Assembly (NCBI GenBank): GCA_012521035.1
Contig: JAAYND010000165.1
Location: 1 to 11,592, forward strand
Direction: 5' to 3'
Origin: Methanomicrobiales archaeon
GTDB taxonomy: Archaea; Halobacteriota; Methanomicrobia; Methanomicrobiales; Methanoculleaceae
DNA length: 11,592 nucleotides
Part shown: positions 1 through 6,760 of the stretch, piece after piece
Layout of the letters: each line of letters starts with the position of its first letter
Position numbering within the stretch: position 1 is the first letter of the stretch
Position numbers and translations under genes: made by a program
The notes under the pieces: model-generated
Seen by the model: the letters and a program-made list of their open reading frames with translations, nothing else
Database searches by the model: none
Told to the model about the DNA's origin: nothing

Positions 1-1199
1 CTGAGAATATAACCCCTCCCGCCGGGGAGGAGACGCCGGCCAGCGATCCCGGCGACGTGGCGGCCGGAAACACCCGGTTCGCTCTTGACCTCTATCACCG
101 GCTCGCAGACGACCCGAAGTACGTTGGCAAGAACATCTTCTTCTCGCCCTACAGCATCTCCTCAGCCCTTGCGATCACCGGTGAGGGTGCCCGGGGCACG
201 ACCGCTGATGAGATCCGGGCGACACTCCACCTCCCGGCAGACGACACCATCCGGCGAGAGGGGTTTGCGACGATCGATGCCGGCCTGAACAGCGGCGATG
301 AGAACTACACCCTCCGCACCGCAAACGCCCTCTGGGCCGAGAAGACGTACACCTTCCTCCCCGGGTACGTCGATGTGGCCAGACGCTGGTACTCGGCGGA
401 TGCGAAGAACCTCGACTTCATAGGCGACCCCGAGGGGTCGCGCGCGACCATCAACCGCTGGGTCGAGGAGAAGACCGAAGACCGGATCCGAGACCTCCTG
501 CCGGCAGGCTCGATCGATCCCATGACCCGGCTTGTGATCACAAACGCGATCTACTTCAAGGGCACCTGGGTGAAGCAGTTCGATCCGGAGAAGACCCGGG
601 ATGATGAGTTCCGGGTCGGGCCGGAGAAGACCGTGACAGTCCCTATGATGCACCGGATGGATGAGGACGCCATATACGGCTACAACGAGACCGATGCCCT
701 CCAGGTGCTCGAGATGCCGTATGCCCATAGAAACGGAAGCGAACTTGCGATGCTCGTCCTCCTCCCGAAGGATGATGACCTGACGGCCGCCCGGGATGCT
801 CTCGACCCGGAGGCGATCACGACCATCCGGCAGTCGCTGGTCGAGCAGCGGGTGAAGGTATCATTCCCGAAGTTCACGCTTGAGACAGAGTACAGCCTCC
901 CCGGGACGCTCGCCGCGATGGGGATGCCAACGGCGTTCACCGATACCGCCGACTTCTCGGGGATGGATGGGACACGGGAGCTCTCCATATCCGGGGTCGT
1001 CCACAAGGCATTCGTCGACGTGAATGAGGAGGGGACCGAGGCCGCGGCGGCGACCGGGGTGGTCGTGGGCATAACAAGCGTACGCCCTGATACCACACCC
1101 GTATTCCGGGCCGATCACCCGTTCGTCTTCCTGATCATCGATAAGGACTCCGGCACGATCCTCTTTATGGGGAAAGTCGCCGATCCGGTAAATTCGTGA
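1..1199 (+). CDS. Serpin (serine protease inhibitor family), 5' end outside window
   Basis: Serpin-fold protein, predicted to trap a protease by suicide cleavage of its reactive loop. The frame is open from position 3 with no stop. The GTG at 57 is probably internal: upstream codons read as a Pro/Glu/Gly/Ala-rich linker (ENITPPAGEETPASDPGDV), as expected between an export or lipoprotein signal outside the window and the serpin core. Family hallmarks, numbered from that GTG: NRWVEEKT and LVITNAIYFKGTW in the middle, VPMM near 195, QVLEMPYA near 222, the hinge EEGTEAAAA at 324-332, and the C-terminal signature FRADHPFVFLI near 350. The hinge has Gly at P15, Thr at P14 and Ala at P12-P9, which in this family marks inhibitory members. 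By the usual register P1-P1' would be Thr-Ser, but the loop is about four residues longer than in alpha-1-antitrypsin, so P1 is uncertain. It ends at a TGA and converges on the TrmB gene 18 bp away. Target protease unknown. Confidence 0.93.
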   Translation, partial: ENITPPAGEETPASDPGDVAAGNTRFALDLYHRLADDPKYVGKNIFFSPYSISSALAITGEGARGTTADEIRATLHLPADDTIRREGFATIDAGLNSGDENYTLRTANALWAEKTYTFLPGYVDVARRWYSADAKNLDFIGDPEGSRATINRWVEEKTEDRIRDLLPAGSIDPMTRLVITNAIYFKGTWVKQFDPEKTRDDEFRVGPEKTVTVPMMHRMDEDAIYGYNETDALQVLEMPYAHRNGSELAMLVLLPKDDDLTAARDALDPEAITTIRQSLVEQRVKVSFPKFTLETEYSLPGTLAAMGMPTAFTDTADFSGMDGTRELSISGVVHKAFVDVNEEGTEAAAATGVVVGITSVRPDTTPVFRADHPFVFLIIDKDSGTILFMGKVADPVNS

Positions 1200-1217
1200 G
1201 GGACAGGTTTTCCCCCC

Positions 1218-1973
1218 TCACGCCTCCCGGAGCCGCTCGACGATCGTCTTTTGCAGGTAGCCTATAAGCGGCATGTCTGATCCGATCATAGCGTGCCGGC
1301 CTGAACCTGCCGTTGCGATCGCGAGGAAATCCTGGCCGTCGACTAGGATAGCGCACTCCTCCCGCCGGAGACCGTCCTCCGCCGGCCTGTTCACCGGGTG
1401 GGTCTCCAGGAGATCGATGACGGTCCCCCGGGCCTCATATATCGGGAGGTTGATGCCCGCGTACTCCTCGCTCTTCCGCACGACGATGTAGAGGTCGATC
1501 TTACGTTCAAGCGGTTTGATGGCCGTGTAGTACCTCTGGAGAAACTCCGGGTTGTAGCAGAGGATCACCATGCTCTTCTTCACCCGGCGGAGGAGCGAGG
1601 TGATGTGGTTCTCGATCGCCCAGTCGCTCCGGAGGATGAAGAACGAGTCCGGGACGAGGCGCGGTTTGACCGAGAGGCTCTTGAGCGCTTCCCGGACCTC
1701 CTCGAGGGAGCGGATATAGTCCTCCCTGAGACGATCGAAGACCTGATCGATATCCAGCACGTAGTACGATGTCGGGGAACCCTCTTCCACCCCGATAAAT
1801 CCCCGCCGGGCCAGATCGTTTAAGATCTCATAGATCCGCCCCCGGGGGACGCCGCTCACTTCATGGATATCGCGGGCAGTCGCTTTCTGCAGCCCGACGA
1901 GCGAAGAGTAGACGCTCGCCTCGTACTCGTTCATCCCGAAAGCCCGGAGCCCGGGTATAACCTCAGCAGTCAT
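1218..1973 (-). CDS. TrmB-family transcriptional regulator
   Basis: DNA-binding regulator of the archaeal TrmB family, 251 residues. Residues 8-73 are the winged helix-turn-helix (FGMNEYEASVYSSLVG, then ATARDIHEVSGVPRGRIYEIL). Residues 77-101 look like a coiled-coil dimerisation helix. Residues 110-248 form the C-terminal effector domain, with FFILRSDWAIENHITSLL and VKKSMVILCYNP. Family members often sense sugars or other small ligands; the ligand here cannot be read. An in-frame ATG at 2087 exists, but the ATG at 1973 places the HTH at the usual distance from the N terminus, has GAGGTG just before it, and has a TATA-like box 27 bp upstream. The spacing of GAGGTG to ATG is only two bases, so a leaderless message is possible. 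It converges with the serpin and is divergent from the transporter at 2768, its most likely non-self target (inference). Confidence 0.88.
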   Translation of the reverse strand: MTAEVIPGLRAFGMNEYEASVYSSLVGLQKATARDIHEVSGVPRGRIYEILNDLARRGFIGVEEGSPTSYYVLDIDQVFDRLREDYIRSLEEVREALKSLSVKPRLVPDSFFILRSDWAIENHITSLLRRVKKSMVILCYNPEFLQRYYTAIKPLERKIDLYIVVRKSEEYAGINLPIYEARGTVIDLLETHPVNRPAEDGLRREECAILVDGQDFLAIATAGSGRHAMIGSDMPLIGYLQKTIVERLREA

Positions 1974-1988
1974 TGCACCTCTATTTGG

Positions 1989-2005
1989 TTGCACCAGATT
2001 TATGG
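1989..2005 (-). promoter_or_regulatory. Putative promoter and operator of the TrmB gene
   Basis: On the minus strand CCATAAATC (2005-1997) holds a TATA-like ATAAAT centred about 27 bp before the ATG at 1973, so transcription should start at or very near the start codon. GGTGCAA occurs twice in the same orientation, at 1995-1989 between TATA and start and at 1979-1973 on the start codon, 16 bp apart. The upper copy lies in the near-palindrome GGTTGCACC (+ strand, 1987-1995). A repressor bound here would block initiation, so autoregulation is plausible, but no TrmB motif was matched. Confidence 0.35.
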
Positions 2006-2141
2006 TCTGCGGAACAAGATGATTACAGTGGCGAGAGAGACCATCTCCTCGCATGGCGAGTCCACCGGAGACCAACCTTAAATCCATGAGACTCCACTCA
2101 GCAGGTCCACGTTCGAGGACCTACCCGGGCATCTCCACCTC

Positions 2142-2169
2142 CATCGGCGGGACAGGTGTCCCGGCGATG
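2142..2169. repeat. 28-bp inverted repeat, strong hairpin
   Basis: Arms 2142-2154 and 2157-2169 are complementary at 12 of 13 positions (one G-G mismatch), centred on GG. As RNA the innermost A-T pair would open, leaving an AGGT loop. No T-run follows and no gene ends just before it, so it is not an obvious terminator. Confidence 0.75.
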
Positions 2170-2313
2170 ACGGACAGGGCAGCACGTAATCGGCCGATCA
2201 CCAGGAACAACGGGCGACAGTACAGTGTCGGATAATCCCTGACGATACCCACGCTTCAAGAGATAAGGAACATCCTTCCATCTGCATGCCCGGGAAACGC
2301 GACCCTCGCGGCA

Positions 2314-2334
2314 GGCTCAGGCCTGGCCTGAGCC
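2314..2334. repeat. 21-bp perfect inverted repeat
   Basis: GGCTCAGGCC, then T, then GGCCTGAGCC: 10-bp perfect arms around one base. The pairing can be continued by GGC (2310-2312) with GCC (2335-2337) if A2313 bulges out. The near-zero spacer suits a DNA-binding dimer site better than an RNA stem-loop. It lies between the TrmB and transporter genes. Confidence 0.75.
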
Positions 2335-2465
2335 GCCCACACCATTTCATCCGGGTCGGCGATACAGAAGAATGCACATACCCTCATCTCTCCTGTATAC
2401 CTGTCCAATGAGAAGAACTAACCCGGGTGCGTCACCGCAAAGACTGATCCCCGCCAGGGTTGCGG

Positions 2466-2491
2466 CAGATTCATATCTGGCCCGATAAATA
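2466..2491 (+). promoter_or_regulatory. Putative promoter with adjacent palindrome, upstream of transporter unit
   Basis: GATAAATA at 2484-2491 is a TATA-like box; initiation about 25 bp downstream would fall near 2513-2516, just before the ribosome site at 2524-2530. Five bases upstream of the box is the inverted repeat CAGAT-TCAT-ATCTG (2466-2479), placed where an archaeal regulator could affect TFB/TBP binding. This is pattern-based only. Confidence 0.35.
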
Positions 2492-2534
2492 CGTTACCCC
2501 CGCAGACATGCCACACCCGAGTTAGAGGAGATCC

Positions 2535-2771
2535 ATGAATACTGTGACCGCCAGCAGGACCGGCCCATATGGACCCATGGTTCTGCGCCATTACCACAAT
2601 GTAGATAGATATTGCATAGCGCCGTCGCTCCCGATCTCTCTTACAGCGGCGGTGAAGACTGCCACGAACTGCAAACAATTCATGGGAAAACCCCTGCAAT
2701 TGATTCCCGCTATCCTTAACGAACATGGAGATCGAGCGCATCCACCGACCGGCCGGGAGGGGCGTGCGTGA
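2535..2771 (+). CDS. Doubtful small ORF (78 aa) overlapping transporter start
   Basis: Unrecognised 78-codon frame. In favour: AGAGGAG (2524-2530) four bases before the ATG, a TATA-like box at 2484-2491, and a stop TGA that overlaps the transporter's GTG start as GTGA (2768-2771), the classic layout of translationally coupled genes. Against: codon use is poor for this genome (AGA, GGA, CCA, ATA, GTA, TTG appear), the sequence resembles no known family, and it has no clear membrane segment or signal peptide. It contains two Cys (in DRYCIAP and TNCKQF) and a basic C terminus. It may be a real leader peptide or small protein, or a chance frame in the transporter's leader. Confidence 0.3.
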   Translation: MNTVTASRTGPYGPMVLRHYHNVDRYCIAPSLPISLTAAVKTATNCKQFMGKPLQLIPAILNEHGDRAHPPTGREGRA

Positions 2772-5011
2772 AGAACCCCTACGAATGGCTCGCAAAAGCC
2801 ATCAACGACCACACCTGGGCCGTCGCCGGTGTCGCTGTAGCCATATTCATCCTGGCGCTCTTCGGGCTCTCGATGGTCACGATGGAGACCGGCGACGACA
2901 CTTACATCGATAAAGCCACCCCCCGTGGCGCGCTCCTCGCCCACTACAAGCACACTTACGGCTCAGATGCCGTCATCCTCATATACGAGGCGGACAGTGT
3001 CAAAAATCCTGATATCCTCAGGTACATCGATGACCTCCAGGAGGATCTCAGGAACGAGCGTTACGTCGCCGGGGTCACCGGCGTTGTGGATCTCCTCAAA
3101 CAGGCGTACGACGGCACCCTTCCATCATCTAAAGCGGAGATCGACTGGATAATCGCCGGGGCCCCCCCGGAACTCGTCGAGCAGATGATGCCCTCAGACC
3201 TCATAACCCTCAGCAGCATCACTCTCGAGCCGGGCGTCTCCATGGATGCCCAGAAACAGGTTCTCGGGAGCATCGAGTCTGCCATCCGCATATCAGAGCC
3301 CCCGCCGGGTCTCACGGTCACGGTCTCCGGCGGTCCGGCGTTCGCAAAAGAGATGGGAGACGAGATAGGGGCACAGATGGGGCTGCTGATCCTTGCGGCC
3401 ATGCTCCTCATGGTGCTTGCAGTCTCTCTCCTCTTCTCCCATGTCCGCTACCGCCTCCTCCCGGTCGGGGTTGTTGCTACCGGGCTCATCATGACCTTCG
3501 GGTTCATGGGCTTATTCGGGATCCCGGTCAGCATGGTGGTTGTCGGGGCGTTCCCGGTGCTGATCGGGATCGGGATCGACTATGCGATCCAGTTCCAGGC
3601 CCGGTTTGATGAGGAGATCCGGCACAAAACGATACCGGATGCTATATGGGCCACGGTCGTGAACCTCGGTCCTTCGGTCCTGATAGCGATGCTGGCGACA
3701 TCGCTCGGGTTCATCGCCATGTTCTTTGCGCCGGTGCCGATGGTGGCGGACTTCGGGATGGTCTGCGCCATCGGGGTCGCCTCCTGCTACATCGCGGCGC
3801 TGATCATCGTCCCGGTCTTTGCGATCATCACCCGCTACCGGCCAAAGAAGGAGGCCGATTCCTCCGAAAAGCCCGACAATTCTCTTATCGAGCGATATAA
3901 CCGATTCCTCGGACGGCTGGCCTATACCGTCGCAAAACACCCGATCCCGATCATCCTGCTCTTCGCCCTGGTCGCGGCCGGAGGCTACTACCTCGACCAG
4001 AGTGTCCCCATCAGCGCAGATGAGAAGACGTTCGTCCCCTCGGATATGCCCGCTCTCCAGAACCTGGAGAAGGTCGGGCGGGCGATGGGCTCGACGAGAA
4101 CCATCCCGGTCATCGTGATCGCAGACGACGTCCTCTCCCCTGAGGCGCTCGACTGGATAGATCAGTTCGGGGTCTACGAACCAGAACATAACGACAAGAT
4201 CACCGGGGTTACGAGCATCACAACCCTGATCCGGGAGTACAACGGCGGGGTGCTGCCCTCGACCCGGGCAGAGGTCGATGATGTCCTCGCAAGGATCCCG
4301 GAGGCGTCCCTGAAGCGCCACCTCAACGGGAATATGGAGACGGTGCTTGAGTTCTCGACAGTCGATATGGAGATGAGCGTCGCCCGCGATCTCGTCAAGA
4401 GGATGCAGAGCGATGCGGCGTGGAATCATCCGCCTGCCGGCGTGACGGTGAAGATCACCGGCGAGATGGAGATGTTTGCTGCCGTTATGGATGATATCAG
4501 CGATTCGAGGACGTTCATGACGGTGATCGGGTTTGCGTTCATCCTCGGATTCCTGGTCATCGTCTACAGGAAGTTCTCAGCCGCTTCACCGGTGATCCCG
4601 ATCATCTTCATCGTGGGCTGGAACGGGGCGATCATGTACCTCCTCAACCTCGACTACACCCCGCTGACCGCCGTCCTCGGGTCGATGACGATCGGTGTCG
4701 CATCCGAGTACACCATCCTGATCATGGAGCGGTGCGAAGAGGAGCTCGCCCGGGGCATGGAGTTCCTTGACGCCATCCAGACCGCTGTGCAGAAGATCGG
4801 GATCGCCGTGACGGTCTCGGGACTGACGACGGTCTTCGGGTTCTCGGCGCTCATCCTCTCTACGTTCAACATCGTCAGCAACTTCGGGATCGTGACAGTA
4901 ATATCTGTAGGGTTCTCGCTCATGGGCGCGATCGTCGTGATGCCGGCGGTGCTTGCACTCATGCACCGCCACACGAGGGAGAGGCAGGTTTCAGGAGCGA
5001 CCAGTTCCTGA
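2768..5011 (+). CDS. RND/MMPL-superfamily exporter (HAE3-type), 747 aa
   Basis: Integral membrane exporter of the RND superfamily, the archaeal hydrophobe/amphiphile efflux-3 type; substrates are probably lipids or hydrophobic compounds moved with an ion gradient (family knowledge). The layout is two RND halves: TM1 at about 17-37, an extracytoplasmic loop to about 203, a TM cluster 204-357; then TM7 at about 392-409, a second loop to about 582, and TM cluster 583-732. The proton-relay motif of half one is GIGIDYAIQF (Asp271); half two has GVASEYTILI with Glu647 at the matching place. Start: GTG at 2768 with GGGAGG at 2755-2760, seven bases away. The protein has the size of a single-polypeptide MMPL/HAE3 member, and no outer-membrane or adaptor gene is nearby. 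Its start overlaps the small ORF before it. The divergent TrmB regulator is a candidate controller. Confidence 0.93.
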   Translation: MKNPYEWLAKAINDHTWAVAGVAVAIFILALFGLSMVTMETGDDTYIDKATPRGALLAHYKHTYGSDAVILIYEADSVKNPDILRYIDDLQEDLRNERYVAGVTGVVDLLKQAYDGTLPSSKAEIDWIIAGAPPELVEQMMPSDLITLSSITLEPGVSMDAQKQVLGSIESAIRISEPPPGLTVTVSGGPAFAKEMGDEIGAQMGLLILAAMLLMVLAVSLLFSHVRYRLLPVGVVATGLIMTFGFMGLFGIPVSMVVVGAFPVLIGIGIDYAIQFQARFDEEIRHKTIPDAIWATVVNLGPSVLIAMLATSLGFIAMFFAPVPMVADFGMVCAIGVASCYIAALIIVPVFAIITRYRPKKEADSSEKPDNSLIERYNRFLGRLAYTVAKHPIPIILLFALVAAGGYYLDQSVPISADEKTFVPSDMPALQNLEKVGRAMGSTRTIPVIVIADDVLSPEALDWIDQFGVYEPEHNDKITGVTSITTLIREYNGGVLPSTRAEVDDVLARIPEASLKRHLNGNMETVLEFSTVDMEMSVARDLVKRMQSDAAWNHPPAGVTVKITGEMEMFAAVMDDISDSRTFMTVIGFAFILGFLVIVYRKFSAASPVIPIIFIVGWNGAIMYLLNLDYTPLTAVLGSMTIGVASEYTILIMERCEEELARGMEFLDAIQTAVQKIGIAVTVSGLTTVFGFSALILSTFNIVSNFGIVTVISVGFSLMGAIVVMPAVLALMHRHTRERQVSGATSS

Positions 5012-5015
5012 CCGG

Positions 5016-5049
5016 CCGGGCGCCCGGGGTTCTCTCCACCAGAACCCTG
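5016..5049 (+). terminator. Hairpins just after the transporter stop
   Basis: Starting four bases after the TGA there is a perfect 12-bp palindrome CCGGGCGCCCGG (5016-5027), overlapping GGGTTCT/AGAACCC with a 7-nt loop (5027-5047), extendable by a G-U and a C-G pair to 5049. No U-tract follows, so it is not a normal archaeal terminator; it may protect or punctuate the 3' end of the message. Confidence 0.35.
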
Positions 5050-5062
5050 TCGGGACATCAGA

Positions 5063-5103
5063 TTAATATAGTACTCGCTACACCCTTGCCCCGGTGATAT
5101 ACC
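5063..5103 (+). promoter_or_regulatory. Promoter and ribosome site of the TM-repeat protein gene
   Basis: TTAATATA (5063-5070) is a good TATA-like box, so the gene is probably transcribed separately from the transporter 92 bp upstream. GGTGAT (5093-5098) is a clear Shine-Dalgarno site with five bases to the GTG at 5104 and decides that start. Initiation about 26 bp after TATA would give a leader of only about 10 nt. Confidence 0.55.
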
Positions 5104-5808
5104 GTGGCAAATGAAGACATCACGGCGCAGGTGCTGGCGCCGTTTGAACCAGTTCAGGAACTGATTCGCAACATCGTTCTGTTTCTGCCAAACATCATCG
5201 CAGCAATCATCATCCTCATCATCGGCTGGATCCTCGGGCGCGTTCTCGGGAGGATCGTCGCCGGGGTTCTCGACCGGGTCGGCGTCGACGATGCCCTCAG
5301 GAAGACAGCGGTCGGGGAGCATATCGAGAAGTCAGGGCTCAGTATCGTCCGATTATTCGATCTCATCGTCCGCTGGCTCATCTACCTCATAGCGATCCTC
5401 GCGGCGGTCGGCGTCCTCCAGATCGCGCCCCTGACTGCGGCGGTCGGAGCAATCGTGGCCTACATACCAAACATCATCGCGTTTATCCTGATCCTTGTCG
5501 TCGGGCTCATCCTGATCGACTGGCTCATGGACTTCCTTGATGATATGGGGGAGACGCGGAGGATCGAGGGTTTCGGGATGGTCGCGATGGCTCTACGGGC
5601 GTTCCTCTACTTCGTCATCGTCATACTCGCGCTCCAGCAGCTCCTGATCGATCTCTCGATCATCTACGTCTTCGTCGTCCCGCTCGCCTGGGGACTTGCG
5701 CTCGGGCTCGGGGCTGCGATCGCCATCATCATCGGGTTCGGACTCAAAGACCGGGCGCCCGATCTGGTGGAGCGGTTGACAGGAAAGGTGAAGCAGGAAC
5801 AGGAATGA
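5104..5808 (+). CDS. Conserved TM-helix-repeat membrane protein (MscS-related, no beta domain)
   Basis: A 234-residue, very hydrophobic membrane protein with roughly five membrane segments: about 24-46, 88-106, 119-143, 163-182 and 186-212. Two segments are internal repeats: LPNIIAAIIILIIGWILGR (28-46) and IPNIIAFILILVVGLILID (121-139). This is the conserved TM-helix repeat found in proteins annotated as mechanosensitive-ion-channel related. The last helix, LALGLGAAIAIIIGFGLKD, is glycine- and alanine-rich, like the pore helix of MscS channels, but the protein ends soon after in a charged tail, so the cytoplasmic beta and alpha-beta domains of true MscS are absent. A role in osmotic or membrane-tension response is therefore only family-based inference. 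GTG start set by GGTGAT. It converges on the Fe-S protein gene, seven bases away. Confidence 0.85.
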   Translation: MANEDITAQVLAPFEPVQELIRNIVLFLPNIIAAIIILIIGWILGRVLGRIVAGVLDRVGVDDALRKTAVGEHIEKSGLSIVRLFDLIVRWLIYLIAILAAVGVLQIAPLTAAVGAIVAYIPNIIAFILILVVGLILIDWLMDFLDDMGETRRIEGFGMVAMALRAFLYFVIVILALQQLLIDLSIIYVFVVPLAWGLALGLGAAIAIIIGFGLKDRAPDLVERLTGKVKQEQE

Positions 5809-5826
5809 GCGGGTCTTACAACCCGC
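5809..5826. terminator. Inverted repeat between convergent genes
   Basis: GCGGGT-CTTACA-ACCCGC forms a 6-bp stem directly after the TGA of the TM-repeat protein and covers the TAA and last codons of the Fe-S protein on the other strand. It could mark the 3' end of both messages; there is no U-run on either strand. Confidence 0.35.
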
Positions 5827-6589
5827 CATACCTCTGCACGTGCTCCCTGGCCCGGCGGTGTTGCGGTCCCTCGTCACCGTAATGCTGCCGGTCCTCCCCC
5901 ACCGGGCAGACAGCGATGCAGATGCCACAGGGGGATATATGGCGCCGGGCGAGTTTGGCGCTGTTCTCGGTGCAGGCAGCCTTATCAGTGAGTCCTTCAG
6001 GGTAGTCCCGCTCATCGAGCGCTCCGGCGGGGCAGGCACGGACACACTCCATGCACCGGGTGCAGAGATCGTCCTCCTGCAGGGGATCGGGCGGGATATC
6101 TGCGGCGGTGATGACCGAACCAAACCGGACCCTTGGCCCGTATTCAGGTGTCAGGAGAGCGTTGTTCACGCCGAACGTCCCGAGACCGGCGAGGAGTGCG
6201 GCGTGCCGGTGCGAGAAGAATGCGACAGGGTTTTTCCGGAGAGCCTCGATGCCCCCGTAGCCATCCCGGGGGACGAAGGCCGAGGGGTAGCCGCGGTCGT
6301 TGAGGAACGACGCGAGCCGGTAGGTGTACTGGTCGAGCAGGGTATTGATCGTCCTGTAGAGCTCGTGGTAGTAGATCGATGGAGCGGTCGAAAGAACCGG
6401 GAGATGGACGGGGAGGCCGATGACGATCACCGACCGGGCTCCCGGGAATATCGATTGCGGGTAGAACTCCTCCGGCATCCAGGGCTCAAACGGCGGGTTC
6501 TCCCATCGGTCCGTGCTCGCGACCCCGACGAGCGGGATCTCCATCTCCCGGCACCGGCGGAGGATGGCAGCCTTCAGGTCGTGGTTCAT
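5816..6589 (-). CDS. QueG-like double [4Fe-4S] protein, 257 aa
   Basis: Cytoplasmic iron-sulfur protein resembling the N-terminal and ferredoxin parts of epoxyqueuosine reductase. Residues 1-165 match the QueG-type catalytic region, including GVASTDRW (22-29), FPGARSVIVIGLP (48-60) and GLGTFGVNNALLTPEYGPRVRFGS (135-158). The ferredoxin-like part has CTRCMECVRACP (Cys176, 179, 182, 186), Cys206, and CGICIAVCP (Cys221, 224, 228), enough for two [4Fe-4S] clusters. It ends at 257, well short of QueG (about 350-380), so the C-terminal HEAT-like region is absent. Archaea generally make archaeosine rather than queuosine, so an automatic label of epoxyqueuosine reductase is probably wrong; a related, perhaps corrinoid-dependent, reductase is more likely (inference). 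ATG start with AGGT four bases... upstream (CAGGTACC-ATG). Divergent from the small gene at 6792. Confidence 0.88.
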   Translation of the reverse strand: MNHDLKAAILRRCREMEIPLVGVASTDRWENPPFEPWMPEEFYPQSIFPGARSVIVIGLPVHLPVLSTAPSIYYHELYRTINTLLDQYTYRLASFLNDRGYPSAFVPRDGYGGIEALRKNPVAFFSHRHAALLAGLGTFGVNNALLTPEYGPRVRFGSVITAADIPPDPLQEDDLCTRCMECVRACPAGALDERDYPEGLTDKAACTENSAKLARRHISPCGICIAVCPVGEDRQHYGDEGPQHRRAREHVQRYGGL

Positions 6590-6692
6590 GGTACCTGAGA
6601 TCTCTTCTCGCCGGATGGAAAAATTTTCCCCGGGTTTCCGGCCGAAGCCCCTGCGCCATGGTTGCGGCTACCCATTCCGATCAGCCGCTGGT

Positions 6693-6758
6693 CCGGGGTT
6701 TTTCTGTCATATCCCCGGTGGGTTGTATCGTTCATGGCTGGCACGTGCAAAAAAGCCA
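6693..6758. repeat. Inverted repeats in the divergent promoter region 6590-6791
   Basis: CCGGGG (6693-6698) and CCCCGG (6713-6718) form a 6-bp stem with a 14-nt loop. TGGCT (6735-6739) and AGCCA (6754-6758) flank the perfect palindrome GCACGTGC (6741-6748). These lie 2-70 bp before the TATA-like box of the small gene and could be regulator sites. Nearer the Fe-S gene there is a palindromic A/T tract, GGAAAA-A-TTTTCC (6617-6629), 28-40 bp before its ATG, which could serve as its promoter. Confidence 0.45.
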
Positions 6759-6760
6759 GG

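Larger units (their letters stand above)
1974..2534. other. Long intergenic region rich in inverted repeats, no convincing gene
   Basis: About 560 bp between the TrmB start and the first possible ORF of the transporter unit. Short open frames here lack recognisable protein features and ribosome sites. Inverted repeats: CTCGC/GCGAG (2048-2060), AGGTCC/GGACCT with an 8-nt loop (2103-2122), a 13-bp stem with one mismatch (2142-2169), ATCGGCCGAT (2189-2198), AAGGA/TCCTT with a 3-nt loop (2265-2277), a 10-bp perfect stem (2314-2334) and CAGAT/ATCTG (2466-2479). It may hold operators or a structured RNA. No tRNA, rRNA, SRP or RNase P signature was seen. Confidence 0.6.

Noticed and set aside
1974..2087. 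N-terminal extension of the TrmB regulator to the ATG at 2087
   Set aside because: It would put about 38 unconserved residues before the HTH and include the likely promoter; the ATG at 1973 fits the family.
2103..2122. tRNA T-arm-like hairpin with GTTCGA in the loop
   Set aside because: The loop is 8 nt with the wrong register for TTCGANT, and no acceptor, D or anticodon arm fits around it.
2676..2702. CAATT/AATTG and GGG/CCC nested inverted repeat before the transporter start
   Set aside because: Short arms split by an uneven internal loop; probably chance, though it lies in the leader.
3512..4429. Long open frame on the - strand inside the transporter gene
   Set aside because: Asp/Arg/His-rich low-complexity translation typical of the antisense of GC-rich membrane protein codons; the + strand frame has clear RND motifs.
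5840..6598. Open frame on the + strand covering almost all of the Fe-S gene
   Set aside because: The - strand has eight ordered cluster cysteines and QueG motifs; the + frame matches nothing recognisable.
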